Positions 35,123 to 42,664 of a stretch of DNA of 64,000 nt are shown piece by piece. The translations under genes were made by a program, and so were the position numbers. The stretch comes from CATQHS01 sp965203375 (GTDB taxonomy: Bacteria; Actinomycetota; Acidimicrobiia; Acidimicrobiales; Aldehydirespiratoraceae): positions 3,224,001-3,288,000 of the forward strand of contig OZ241886.1 in the NCBI GenBank assembly GCA_965203375.1, written 5' to 3'. The stretch's first letter is position 1, and every line of letters begins with the position of its first letter. The notes beneath the pieces were generated by a model. That model was not told where the DNA came from. It ran no database searches and worked only from the letters and a program-made list of their open reading frames with translations.

Positions 35123-36475
35123 TCAGGCCCCCTCGCCCAGGTAGGCCTCCAGCGAGTCGTCCATGGCGTGGGCCCACGGCGGGTGGTGCACGGGCGCCTC
35201 CGCTCCGGTGACCGGCGAGGTGTGGCCGTGGTCGCGGTAGCCCATGATCGACTGCTTCTTGTGCTTCTTCCAGTCGTAGAACATCCGGTTGACCATCGGC
35301 GTGTTGAAGTCGGGATAGTCGGTCTGGTCCACCAGGTCCTGGGTGTAGGCCCCCTGGAAGTCGATGGCCTGGTAGTCGTCTTCGATGGCGTCCTCGTCCG
35401 CCTGCTGCTCGGCGATCCAGCGGGCCTGCTCGTCGGCGCCCGGCAGGGCGATGCGGCCCAGGATCACGTCGCGGGCGTACCAGGCCTGGGCGTCGAACAT
35501 GTTGAACGTGTACCACTGGTCCTGCATCCCCAGGTACATCACCCGGTTCTCGGGCTGGAACACCACCCCCCGGTACAGCATGGAGGTGGCCAGCCGGTTG
35601 GCGGTGGTCAGGCGCAGCTCGTCGTCCATGAACGGGAAGTGGTGCAGGTAGCCGGTGCAGGAGATGATGGCGTCCACCTCGGCGGAGGTGCCGTCGGCGA
35701 AGTGGACGGTGCGGCCCTCCACCCGGGTGAGGATGGGCTTCTCGACGATCCCCTCGGGCCAGTCGAACCCCATGGGGCCGCTGCGGGACGAGCAGACCAC
35801 CGACCGGGCCCCGTACTTCCAGCACTGCGAGGCGATGTCCTCGGCCGAGTAGCTCGACCCGATCACCAGCACGTCGCGGTCGGTGAACTGCACCGCGTCG
35901 CGGAAGTCGTGGGCGTGCAGCAGCGCGCCCCCGAAGGTCTCATAGCCGGGGTAGTGGGGCATGTTGGGGGTGGAGAAATGGCCGCTGGCCACCACCACGC
36001 AGTCGAAGTCCTCGCTGACCGCCGACTCGGCGCCGTAGTCGTGGGCCGTCACCGTGAACCGGGCACCGTCGGCGGAGCGGCTCACCCGGCGCACCGCGTG
36101 GTTGAAGCGGATCAGGTCGCGGATGCCGCTGCGCTCGGCCCGGCCCGCGATGTAGTCGAAGAGCACGGCCCGGGGCGGGAACGAGCCCACCGACCGGCCG
36201 AAGTGCTCCTCGAAGGAGTAGTCGGCGAACTCCAGGCACTCCTTGGGGCCGTTGGACCACAGGTAGCGGTACATGCCGCCGTGGCAGGGCTCGCCGTTCT
36301 CGTCCAAGCCGGTGCGCCAGGTGTAGTTCCACAGACCGCCCCAGTCGCCCTGCTTCTCATAGCAGACCAGCTCGGGGCCGCCGGCGGCGCCCGGCCGGGC
36401 CGATGGGTCGCTGGCGAAGGCGTGCAACTGCGACAGGCCGCACGGCCCGGCGCCGATGATCGCTACCCGTGTCAT
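35123..36475 (-). CDS. tmm: Trimethylamine monooxygenase
   Basis: 450 residues of the bacterial flavin-containing monooxygenase type. FAD motif IIGAGPCGLSQLHAF, then the Tmm-typical stretches GGLWNYTWRTGLDENGEP, MYRYLWSNGPKECLEFADYS and FEEHFGRSVGSFPPRAVL; the NADPH motif is IGSSYSAEDIASQCWKYGAR. The C-terminal TPMVNRMFYDWKKHK and PVHHPPWAHAMDDSLEAYL match marine Tmm enzymes as I remember them. It oxidises trimethylamine to TMAO. The tdm gene lies directly upstream on the same strand, giving the two-step route to dimethylamine. Confidence 0.93.
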   Translation of the reverse strand: MTRVAIIGAGPCGLSQLHAFASDPSARPGAAGGPELVCYEKQGDWGGLWNYTWRTGLDENGEPCHGGMYRYLWSNGPKECLEFADYSFEEHFGRSVGSFPPRAVLFDYIAGRAERSGIRDLIRFNHAVRRVSRSADGARFTVTAHDYGAESAVSEDFDCVVVASGHFSTPNMPHYPGYETFGGALLHAHDFRDAVQFTDRDVLVIGSSYSAEDIASQCWKYGARSVVCSSRSGPMGFDWPEGIVEKPILTRVEGRTVHFADGTSAEVDAIISCTGYLHHFPFMDDELRLTTANRLATSMLYRGVVFQPENRVMYLGMQDQWYTFNMFDAQAWYARDVILGRIALPGADEQARWIAEQQADEDAIEDDYQAIDFQGAYTQDLVDQTDYPDFNTPMVNRMFYDWKKHKKQSIMGYRDHGHTSPVTGAEAPVHHPPWAHAMDDSLEAYLGEGA

Positions 36476-36658
36476 CTCCGAATCCCCCTGGGTGTGTCGT
36501 CGATTGCCGCGGGCGAAACCCTACCCCTCCCGGTCATCCCGGTCTTCCCGGGTCGGCCCGATCTTCCCCGGCCCCCTCTCCCCGACCCTCCCGGTCGGTC
36601 CGGTCGGCCCTCCCTGGCTCCTTCCTGATCCTCCCCTCCCCGGTTTTCCCTCCCCGGT

Positions 36659-36706
36659 TTTTCTGAGCAAAAAGTTGGCGTATAGCGATGGTTTTTGCTC
36701 AGAAAA
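36659..36706. terminator. 15-bp inverted repeat overlapping the tdm stop codon
   Basis: TTTTCTGAGCAAAAA (36659-36673) and its perfect complement (36692-36706) flank an 18-nt loop. The tdm stop codon lies inside the right arm. The arms end in T/A runs, so it could terminate transcription, but the stem is AT-rich and it could instead be a miniature element remnant or an mRNA-stabilising hairpin between tdm and tmm. Confidence 0.55.
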
Positions 36707-39068
36707 CTAGATCGCGGACCTTGGTCTTGTCGGGGTCGTAGAAGGGGAACCGGACCACCGCGGCGGGGATGCGCTTCTGGTGGCCGTCGATCTTGCCCAC
36801 CTCCACCTCGGCGCCGATCTCGGCGTGCTCCACCGCCACCCGGGCCAACGCGATGTTGCGGCCGCCCAGCACCGGCGAGATGGCGCCGCTGGTGACCGAG
36901 CCCACCCGGGCCCGCCCGACGTAGACGCCGTCGTCGAGCACCCCCGGCTCGCCCCCCTCCAGCTCCAGCCCGACCAGGCGGCGCTGAGGGCTCTGCTTTC
37001 GCCGCTCCAGGGCGCCGCGGCCGATGAAGTCGTCCTGCTTGGTCTTGAGCGGGACGGTGAAGCCGATGCCGGCCTCGAACGGGTCGGTCTGGTCGCAGAA
37101 CTCGTGGCCGGCGAAGATCAGCCCGGCCTCAATGCGCAGCACGTCGAGGGCCTCCAGTCCCATCGGCGCCAGTCCATGAGCCTCGCCGGCCGCGAAGACG
37201 GCGTCCCACACCTCGGCGGCGCGGGAGGGGTGGCAGAACACCTCGAACCCCAGCTCGCCGGTGTAGCCGGTGCGGGAGACGAGCAGGGGCGCCCCGTCGT
37301 GGCCGCCGATGCGGGCGATGGCGAACCGGAACCATCCCAGCTCGTCCACCGCGGGCTGGTCGGGCCGGGTCCAGACGATCTCGGAGAGGATGCGGCGGCT
37401 GTTCGGCCCCTGGACCTGGAGGTTGTGGAGTTGGTCGGTGGAGTCCTTCACCCAGGCCCGCAGGCCCCGCTCTTGGGCCTGGCGGCGGAGCCACAGCCCG
37501 CTGGCGTCGCTGCCGCCGATCCAGCGGAAGTTCTGGCGGGTGAGCCGGAAGATCGTGCCGTCGTCGATCATCCCGCCGGTGTCGTAGCACATGGCCGTGT
37601 AGACGACCTGGCCGTCGGAGAGCCGGCGCACGTCGCGGGTGACGCAGGTCTGCAGCAGCAGCTCGGCGTCGGGGCCCGACACCTCGTACTTGCGCAGCGG
37701 CGACAGGTCGATGACCGCGGCGGCCTGCCGGCAGGCCCAGTACTCGGCGACGGCGCCGTGGCCGGTGTAGGACCCGGCCAGCCAGTAGCCGTTGTACTCG
37801 GCGAAGTTGCGGGTGAGCCGGGAGGTGCGGGGGTGGAAGCCGGTCTCCTTGGTGAGCTCGGCCTCCGAGTCGGGGGTCATGCGGAAGGCGGTCGCTTTCT
37901 TGAACATGTTCGCGCCGGGGTAGACGCGAACCTGGATGTCGGTCGGGTTCCACCCGTTGGCCGGGTCGATGTCGCAGGGGCAGGCGGTGGAGACGCACAC
38001 CAGGTCTTCCAGCGCCCGCAGCAGCACATAGTCGCCGGGCCGCGACCAGGGCTCGTCGAAGAAGATCTGGTTGGCACCGTCGAGGTAGGTGTTGTAGAAG
38101 AAGTTGACCGCCGCCCAGCCCCGCCGGGGGGCCACGCCGTAGGGGGCCCAGGCCCTGTTGATGTTGTCGGTGCAGTTGGCGTGGCCGGGGAAACCCATCT
38201 CCTCGTAGTAGCGGGCGGAGCAGGCAGTGTTGAAGGTGTCGTGGCGGCCGACGGTGTCCTGCACCACCTCCACCAGCGGCTGCATCTCGGCGTTGTAGAA
38301 CTTCGAGTAGAGGCCGGGGGCGGGGCAGGCCGAGCCCATGAGGGTGCGGGTGACGGTGGGGTCGAGGCAGTCGGCCCGGCCATGGTCTAGGTCGGCGACG
38401 GCGAAGCACTGGAAGTCCGAGCACTCCCGGCCCTCGATGTCGACCACCTGGAAGTAGTCGCCCTTGGCCACCTCATAGGCGGCGGCGGTGGCCCTGATGA
38501 CGGTGAAGTCCTGGGTCGGGTCGGCCAGGGGGGCGGGCAGCAGGGCCTCGCCCGGCTCGGGCGGTTGGCGGCGGTGGACGTGGACGATCAGGTCGGTGGG
38601 CGGGTCGCCGCCCTCGGGGTCCATGGGTTCGCCGGGGGCGGCCACCACCACCGACGCCGCATCCTGGGCGGTGAAGGCGGCGGTGGCGCCGGGGGGTGCT
38701 TCGAGCGGGAACACCCGGGCCGGGCGGGCGCCGGCCAGGTCGATGCCCCGCCGCTGGAGGCCGGCCCGGACCCGGCGGGCGTCGATCAGCGGGGCAGACA
38801 GGATGGCCCGGGCCCCTTCGGCCGCTCCGGGGGCGGGCTCGGCCCCCAGCAGGCCGGGGTCGCTGGCGCCGGCCGCGCCGAAGGCGATCAGATCGCACCG
38901 CTGGCGGCCCTCGGGGTCGGTGATCTCGATCCGGTCGCCCGCTTCGAGGGCCAGGACGGTAGCCCCTCCCCCGGTGACCCGATATCGCTCGGTGCCCGGG
39001 TCAAGCAGCCAAAGGCCGGGCTGCAGCAGCCGGGGCCGCGCCGCGGGGATGGGCTCAGTCGTTACCAC
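36699..39068 (-). CDS. tdm: Trimethylamine N-oxide demethylase
   Basis: 789 residues, the length and layout of Tdm. The N-terminal half is a DUF1989 zinc domain (GDRIEITDPEGRQRCDLIAF, GRECSDFQCFAVADLDHGR, and VCVSTACPCDIDPANGWNPT near residue 360 with clustered cysteines). The C-terminal half is a GcvT-type tetrahydrofolate domain (VSRTGYTGELGFEVFCHP, LGLEALDVLRIEAGLIFAGH with minor changes, and RVGSVTSGAISPVLGGRNIA). Tdm splits TMAO to dimethylamine and formaldehyde, the latter caught on folate. The GTG start overlaps the upstream membrane gene by 14 nt. A DUF1989-GcvT protein outside TMAO use is possible, but neighbouring tmm makes this call strong. Confidence 0.9.
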   Translation of the reverse strand: MVTTEPIPAARPRLLQPGLWLLDPGTERYRVTGGGATVLALEAGDRIEITDPEGRQRCDLIAFGAAGASDPGLLGAEPAPGAAEGARAILSAPLIDARRVRAGLQRRGIDLAGARPARVFPLEAPPGATAAFTAQDAASVVVAAPGEPMDPEGGDPPTDLIVHVHRRQPPEPGEALLPAPLADPTQDFTVIRATAAAYEVAKGDYFQVVDIEGRECSDFQCFAVADLDHGRADCLDPTVTRTLMGSACPAPGLYSKFYNAEMQPLVEVVQDTVGRHDTFNTACSARYYEEMGFPGHANCTDNINRAWAPYGVAPRRGWAAVNFFYNTYLDGANQIFFDEPWSRPGDYVLLRALEDLVCVSTACPCDIDPANGWNPTDIQVRVYPGANMFKKATAFRMTPDSEAELTKETGFHPRTSRLTRNFAEYNGYWLAGSYTGHGAVAEYWACRQAAAVIDLSPLRKYEVSGPDAELLLQTCVTRDVRRLSDGQVVYTAMCYDTGGMIDDGTIFRLTRQNFRWIGGSDASGLWLRRQAQERGLRAWVKDSTDQLHNLQVQGPNSRRILSEIVWTRPDQPAVDELGWFRFAIARIGGHDGAPLLVSRTGYTGELGFEVFCHPSRAAEVWDAVFAAGEAHGLAPMGLEALDVLRIEAGLIFAGHEFCDQTDPFEAGIGFTVPLKTKQDDFIGRGALERRKQSPQRRLVGLELEGGEPGVLDDGVYVGRARVGSVTSGAISPVLGGRNIALARVAVEHAEIGAEVEVGKIDGHQKRIPAAVVRFPFYDPDKTKVRDLVF

Positions 39069-39423
39069 CGTTGTGAGGTGGGCGGCGGTCGATGGTCATG
39101 AACATGTCGGCGAACAGCAGGGCGGTAGCCGTCAAGGCGGCGGCGGCCGCCACCCACAGCCCGATCCCGGGCCCCGGGTCGTCACCCAGCCCAGTCAGCA
39201 GCCGCCGCCCCGCGATGGCCAAGGCGAAACCGGAACCCATCCACGCCGGTCGCCACCCGATCTGGATCAGCACGATGGTGATCAGGGCGGCGATCAGGGC
39301 TATCCGGCCCTCGTCGGCGTCCAGACCCCGCATCGCCCCGGCGCCCGTCTCCCAGGGCAGGAACATGGCTGCGACTATGACGGCCGCGGCCAACTGGGCC
39401 ACGCGCTTGCGGGTGACGATCAC
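39055..39423 (-). CDS. Small membrane protein upstream of tdm
   Basis: 122 residues with about four hydrophobic segments (RVAQLAAAVIVAAMFLPW, GRIALIAALITIVLIQIGW, GSGFALAIAGRRLL, LWVAAAAALTATALLFADMF). No known family. GTG start at 39423; its end overlaps the tdm start by 14 nt, so its translation is linked to TMAO demethylase. It may help anchor Tdm/Tmm at the membrane or take part in amine transport. A 27-bp tandem repeat lies just upstream. Confidence 0.65.
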   Translation of the reverse strand: MIVTRKRVAQLAAAVIVAAMFLPWETGAGAMRGLDADEGRIALIAALITIVLIQIGWRPAWMGSGFALAIAGRRLLTGLGDDPGPGIGLWVAAAAALTATALLFADMFMTIDRRPPHNGGND

Positions 39424-39436
39424 AACGCTGTGTCAG

Positions 39437-39508
39437 CCGACGCGGGGCCGGTGCCGCGCCTCTCCGACGCGGGGCCGGTGCCGCGCCTCTCCGACGCGGC
39501 ACCGGCCC
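39437..39508. repeat. 27-bp tandem repeat, two full copies and one partial
   Basis: CCGACGCGGGGCCGGTGCCG... occurs identically at 39437-39463 and 39464-39490, and in shortened form at 39491-39508. It fills the spacer between two small membrane protein genes. Confidence 0.85.
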
Positions 39509-39521
39509 CCCAATCGGGGGG
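39506..39521. terminator. Short GC hairpin after a 41-residue ORF
   Basis: CCCCCC - AATC - GGGGGG sits about 15 nt past the stop codon of the tiny membrane protein gene on the minus strand. There is no T-run, so at most it is a weak or attenuating terminator. Confidence 0.3.
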
Positions 39522-39535
39522 TGGTTGGCCTGATG

Positions 39536-39661
39536 TCAGCCGACGACGAGGATGCAGATGACGGTGAAGACGATGCAGACGAGTGAGAAGATCACCACTC
39601 CCCTCTCCACGCCCTTGTCGTGGCCCTGCATCCCTTGGAACTCGATTTGCTTGCCAGCCAT
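39536..39661 (-). CDS. Very small single-span membrane protein (41 residues)
   Basis: MAGKQIEFQGMQGHDKGVER followed by one transmembrane helix (VVIFSLVCIVFTVICILVVG) directly before the stop. The AGGAGG ribosome site (in TAGGAGGCTGGC) precedes the ATG. It is the third of four tiny membrane genes between amt and tdm, all on one strand. Its function is unknown; single-span microproteins often modulate transporters or membrane enzymes. Confidence 0.65.
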   Translation of the reverse strand: MAGKQIEFQGMQGHDKGVERGVVIFSLVCIVFTVICILVVG

Positions 39662-39670
39662 GCCAGCCTC

Positions 39671-39982
39671 CTAACCGTTCGTGTCGTACTTCTCGGCGAG
39701 CCTCTCGGCCGCCTCGTTGAGCAGGTCGTCCTCGCGCTTGGTCACCATGACCGCGGCAGTCACCGACAGGACGATGGCAAGCCAGGTGATGAGCACGGTG
39801 GCGGCGTTGCCGCCGCGCCCGAAGGTGAAATACCCGGTCGTGCCGTCGGCGTCCGCGAAGGCGGCGGCCCAGCTTTCGTAGGGGAAGCTGCCGGCGAAGA
39901 TGCCGTAGATCCCCATGATGGCCAGTATCACGGCGATGATCGCCAGGATCCCGCCCAGTATGGCTTTGAGCCCTTTACCCAT
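39671..39982 (-). CDS. Small membrane protein with two transmembrane segments (103 residues)
   Basis: The N-terminal helix (LGGILAIIAVILAIMGIYGIF) is followed by an exposed segment (AGSFPYESWAAAFADADGTT), a second helix (ATVLITWLAIVLSVTAAVMV) and a charged C-terminal tail (TKREDDLLNEAAERLAEKYD). No known family. Start ATG 39982 lies 6 nt after the stop of the preceding 46-residue gene. It belongs to the amt-to-tdm small membrane series. Confidence 0.7.
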   Translation of the reverse strand: MGKGLKAILGGILAIIAVILAIMGIYGIFAGSFPYESWAAAFADADGTTGYFTFGRGGNAATVLITWLAIVLSVTAAVMVTKREDDLLNEAAERLAEKYDTNG

Positions 39983-39988
39983 GTTTGG

Positions 39989-40129
39989 TCACTTCCTTTT
40001 CTGTGGATCGGTGTCCACGTTCTTGCGCCCCCGGCCAGCCCGCCTTCGCTGTCCCCAGTACCCGGCGGCCGCAACCACCGCGTACATGAGGACTATGGCG
40101 AAGACGAGCTGGAGCCATGAGGCGGACAC
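39989..40129 (-). CDS. Very small single-span membrane protein (46 residues)
   Basis: Read from GTG 40129: MSASWLQLVFAIVLMYAVVA then AAGYWGQRRRAGRGRKNVDT, a helix with an Arg/Lys-rich cytoplasmic tail. The start is 3 nt after the amt stop and the stop 6 nt before the next gene, so it is clearly inside the operon. It resembles subunits such as CcoQ- or KdpF-like peptides only in size. It is a candidate partner of the Amt transporter. Confidence 0.6.
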   Translation of the reverse strand: MSASWLQLVFAIVLMYAVVAAAGYWGQRRRAGRGRKNVDTDPQKRK

Positions 40130-40132
40130 TGA

Positions 40133-41518
40133 CTAGCGAGCGTCGGCGTAGGCCGATCGCAGGGTGGCTTCGGAACTCTCTTCCGAGCCGTCGGCGTGGA
40201 CGATGGGCTCGGAGGCCCGACCGAACTCGGGGTAGAAGTCGGTCTGGAACTCGGCCATGTCGAGGCCCTCGATCTCCACTGCGGGCGGAACCCTCAGCAG
40301 GTTCAGCTTCTTGAGGATCCAAGATCCGATGTAGCCGGTGAGGAAGGCCAGCGGGAACAGGGTGGCCATGCCCACGAGCTGACCGAGGAACGAGGTCTCG
40401 ACCCCGTTCACTCCTGTGGGGAAGCCGACCGCGAAGATGCCGACCAGCATGACGCCCCACATGCCCATCACGCCGTGGACGGACACCGCGCCGACCGCGT
40501 CGTCGATGCGGGCCTTGCGCTCGATCCAGTTGCCCGCGTGGTAGGCGAGCCCGGCCGAGAAGAAGGCCAGCAGCAGCACCAGGGACGGGTTGTAGATGTC
40601 GGCCCCGGCCGAGACGGCCACCACGCCGGCCAGCCCGCCGGAGAGGGTCCAGAACGGGTCGCCCTTGGCGAAGATGTAGCCGCCGGCGAAGCCGCCCGCG
40701 AAGCCCATGGTGATGGTGAAGGTGATGGCCGACAGCGTGGCCGGGCTGAGGTAGATGTTCTGCCACTCTTGCTGCGTTTCGCCGACGATGGCCAGACAGG
40801 CGGCGTAGAAGGCGTAGAAGGCGGTGAAGATGATCATCAGCCCCATCAGGGTGAGATGCAGGTTGTGGGGCTTGAACGCCCGGGTGCCTCCGTCCTTGTC
40901 GTACTTGCCGATTCTTGGGCCCAAGTTGAACAGCACTCCCAAGGCGAAGATGCCGGCGATGCCGTGGACCACGCCGGAGGCGGCGAAGTCGTGGTAGCCG
41001 AAGTGGGTGGTGAGCCAGCCGCCGTAACTCCAGCCCCAAGCCGCGGCGATCACCCACACCAGGCCGCCCATGAGGGCCGTCAGCCACAGGTAGGCCGAGA
41101 TGCGGATGCGCTCCAGCACCGCGCCCGACATGATCGATCCGGTGGTCCAAGAGAACAGCACGAAAGCAGCCCAGAACACACCGGTGATGTTGTCCCCGAG
41201 GTTGGGGCCCATGGAGCCGTCCCACGGGTACCCGTAGCCGGAGCCGCAGAAGTAGGCCTCAGCACCGGCGTTCCCTCCCCCGTCGGCCGATGTGGTGAAC
41301 TTCAGGCCTTCCTCCATGCAGAAGTAGACCCACCAGCCGAGGTAATAGAACGTCGGCGTGACCACAGCGATGGTCATGATGTTCTTCATCGCCGTCGACA
41401 TGATGTTCTTTCGGCGGCTGACGCCGGCTTCGTAGGTCATGAACCCCACGTGCAGCAGCCACATGATGGCGACGGTGAAGAAGTAGTAAGCCTCCGCGAA
41501 CACTACGGAAGTGTCCAT
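40133..41518 (-). CDS. amt: Ammonium/methylammonium transporter
   Basis: 461 residues with 11 expected membrane helices. The pore histidines lie in ASGVVHGIAGIFALGVL and VGAVSVHGVMGMWGVMLVGI; MTYEAGVSRRKNIMSTAMKN is the usual loop after the first helix. The cytoplasmic tail is long (about 50 residues, LKKLNLLRVPPAVEIEGLDM ...). Amt proteins conduct ammonium and also methylammonium, so here it may take up methylamine or recover ammonium set free by amine breakdown. No glnK gene is adjacent. A repeat-rich spacer separates it from the upstream gene. Confidence 0.92.
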   Translation of the reverse strand: MDTSVVFAEAYYFFTVAIMWLLHVGFMTYEAGVSRRKNIMSTAMKNIMTIAVVTPTFYYLGWWVYFCMEEGLKFTTSADGGGNAGAEAYFCGSGYGYPWDGSMGPNLGDNITGVFWAAFVLFSWTTGSIMSGAVLERIRISAYLWLTALMGGLVWVIAAAWGWSYGGWLTTHFGYHDFAASGVVHGIAGIFALGVLFNLGPRIGKYDKDGGTRAFKPHNLHLTLMGLMIIFTAFYAFYAACLAIVGETQQEWQNIYLSPATLSAITFTITMGFAGGFAGGYIFAKGDPFWTLSGGLAGVVAVSAGADIYNPSLVLLLAFFSAGLAYHAGNWIERKARIDDAVGAVSVHGVMGMWGVMLVGIFAVGFPTGVNGVETSFLGQLVGMATLFPLAFLTGYIGSWILKKLNLLRVPPAVEIEGLDMAEFQTDFYPEFGRASEPIVHADGSEESSEATLRSAYADAR

Positions 41519-41576
41519 TGACTCACCCCCAGTTCTTCAATCAGTCCGGCCGTTCGGCCCGGACGGCGCAACTGTA

Positions 41577-41743
41577 GCACAGCCGGCCGAGGCGTGCAGG
41601 CCAAGTTGCGCGGCGGCCCCCCGCGAGCGCCGAGGCGGGCTCTCGCGCGGCACAGCCGGCCGAGGCGCGCAGGCCAAGTCGCCCGTCGCCCGCCGAGGCG
41701 GGCTCTCGCATGGCACAGCCAGCCGAGGCGTGCAGGCCAAGTC
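41577..41743. repeat. Irregular tandem repeat, three copies, upstream of amt
   Basis: GCACAGCCGGCCGAGGCGTG (with the following GCAGGCCAAGT) occurs at 41577, 41650 and 41713 with few mismatches; CGCCGAGGCGGGCTCTCGC occurs twice between them. The spacing is 73 and 63 bp. On the minus strand the units resemble the sequence around the stop codon of the upstream gene (GGCTAGCTGCGCC). No promoter is obvious within them. Confidence 0.8.
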
Positions 41744-41763
41744 ACCCGTCGGCAATGGCGCAG

Positions 41764-42150
41764 CTAGCCGCCGTCGGACTTGAAGACCTCCACGTCGAGC
41801 ACCTCGCCAGTGCTGGCATGCACCCTCACCGCAGCATGGTGGAGGTAGTCGTCTCGACCCCCTTCGGGGTCTTGGACGATGAACACCACCACCCACACCG
41901 GCTGGGCCGGGATTCCCTGGCGCAACACCCGGGCGTGGGTCCGCTCCGGCTCGAAGTCGATCTCGGCCCGGGCGGTGGCCACCGCGTCCTCCTCGGAGAT
42001 CTCCACGCCTGAGCAGCCCTGGAAGAAGACGAAGAGGATGGCCAGCACTACGCCAGTGACCAGAAGCAGCCTTGTCGGGCGCGGCATGGCCTTGAGCCGG
42101 TCGAGTGGGCGGCGGGGTTCGGGTTGAGGATCGGTTTCAGGTTCGGGCAT
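41764..42150 (-). CDS. Membrane-anchored PepSY-like protein
   Basis: 128 residues: a proline-rich cytoplasmic start (PEPETDPQPEPRRPLDRL), one transmembrane helix (LLLVTGVVLAILFVFFQGC) and an outer domain. That domain's layout (ISEEDAVATARAEIDFEPER ... VWVVVFIVQDPEGGRDDYLH ... VRVHASTGEVLDVEVFKSD) resembles a PepSY domain. Function unknown. It lies upstream of amt on the same strand, separated by the repeat region. Confidence 0.65.
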   Translation of the reverse strand: MPEPETDPQPEPRRPLDRLKAMPRPTRLLLVTGVVLAILFVFFQGCSGVEISEEDAVATARAEIDFEPERTHARVLRQGIPAQPVWVVVFIVQDPEGGRDDYLHHAAVRVHASTGEVLDVEVFKSDGG

Positions 42151-42183
42151 GGTCGCGTCCTGTGTCGGTGGGCTCGTCGGCGA

Positions 42184-42393
42184 TCAGTCGCGACGAGGGG
42201 ATTTGACGAAGAAGCGCAGGACGAGGTAGCCGACCACGTGGACGATGGCCACAAATGTCACCCACCACAGCGTGACCTTGGCCCGGTAGCCCCGATCGCG
42301 GCACTCCCAGAACGTGAGGCCCATGGCCACGATCAGCAGCACCCACAGCACGATGCTCCGCCTCGCATCTCCAGCCAGGATCAGCAGGCCCAC
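42184..42393 (-). CDS. Small membrane protein
   Basis: 69 residues with two hydrophobic helices (SIVLWVLLIVAMGLTFW and VTLWWVTFVAIVHVVGYLVL) and a charged end (RFFVKSPRRD). GTG start at 42393. It is 33 nt upstream of the PepSY-like gene and directly after a decayed cupin-regulator remnant. Function unknown. Confidence 0.6.
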   Translation of the reverse strand: MGLLILAGDARRSIVLWVLLIVAMGLTFWECRDRGYRAKVTLWWVTFVAIVHVVGYLVLRFFVKSPRRD

Positions 42394-42426
42394 CGTCTCA
42401 CCCTTCCGTTCACGATCCTCCGCTCA

Positions 42427-42600
42427 CGCTCGCCTCGCCGCTCACTCGCCGGGTACATCTCGATGGATAGGAACTTCACCGGGGCCTTGATGATGTCGCT
42501 AAGGCCGTGGGGCCGCCTCACCTTGGAGCTGCATGGTGTCACCGGCATCGAGCGTATGGCATGTCACCGTAGCCGTACCCCATCAAACCTTCCAGCATGG
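42427..42600 (-). pseudogene. Remnant of a cupin-type regulator C-terminus
   Basis: On the minus strand, broken frames read MLEGLMGYGYGDMPYA, then DAGDTMQLQGE, then GLSDIIKAPVKFLSIEMYP. The intact regulator at 62346-62987 ends VVEGVIEYGYGAKRYV, RPGDTMQIHGE, GPVRLIELPIRFLSLKVHS. Order and spacing agree, but at least two frameshifts separate the pieces and the HTH part is missing. It probably marks a lost regulator of the amt/tdm region. Confidence 0.65.
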
Positions 42601-42664
42601 GGGCGAGCCGGGGCGCGGGGGCCGCTCCGCAGACGGGTCCGCTGGTCAGATCCGGTTCGAACCG

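Noticed and set aside
41577..41743. CRISPR array
   Set aside because: Repeat units are imperfect, spacing is irregular, the spacers themselves are repeats and no cas gene is present.
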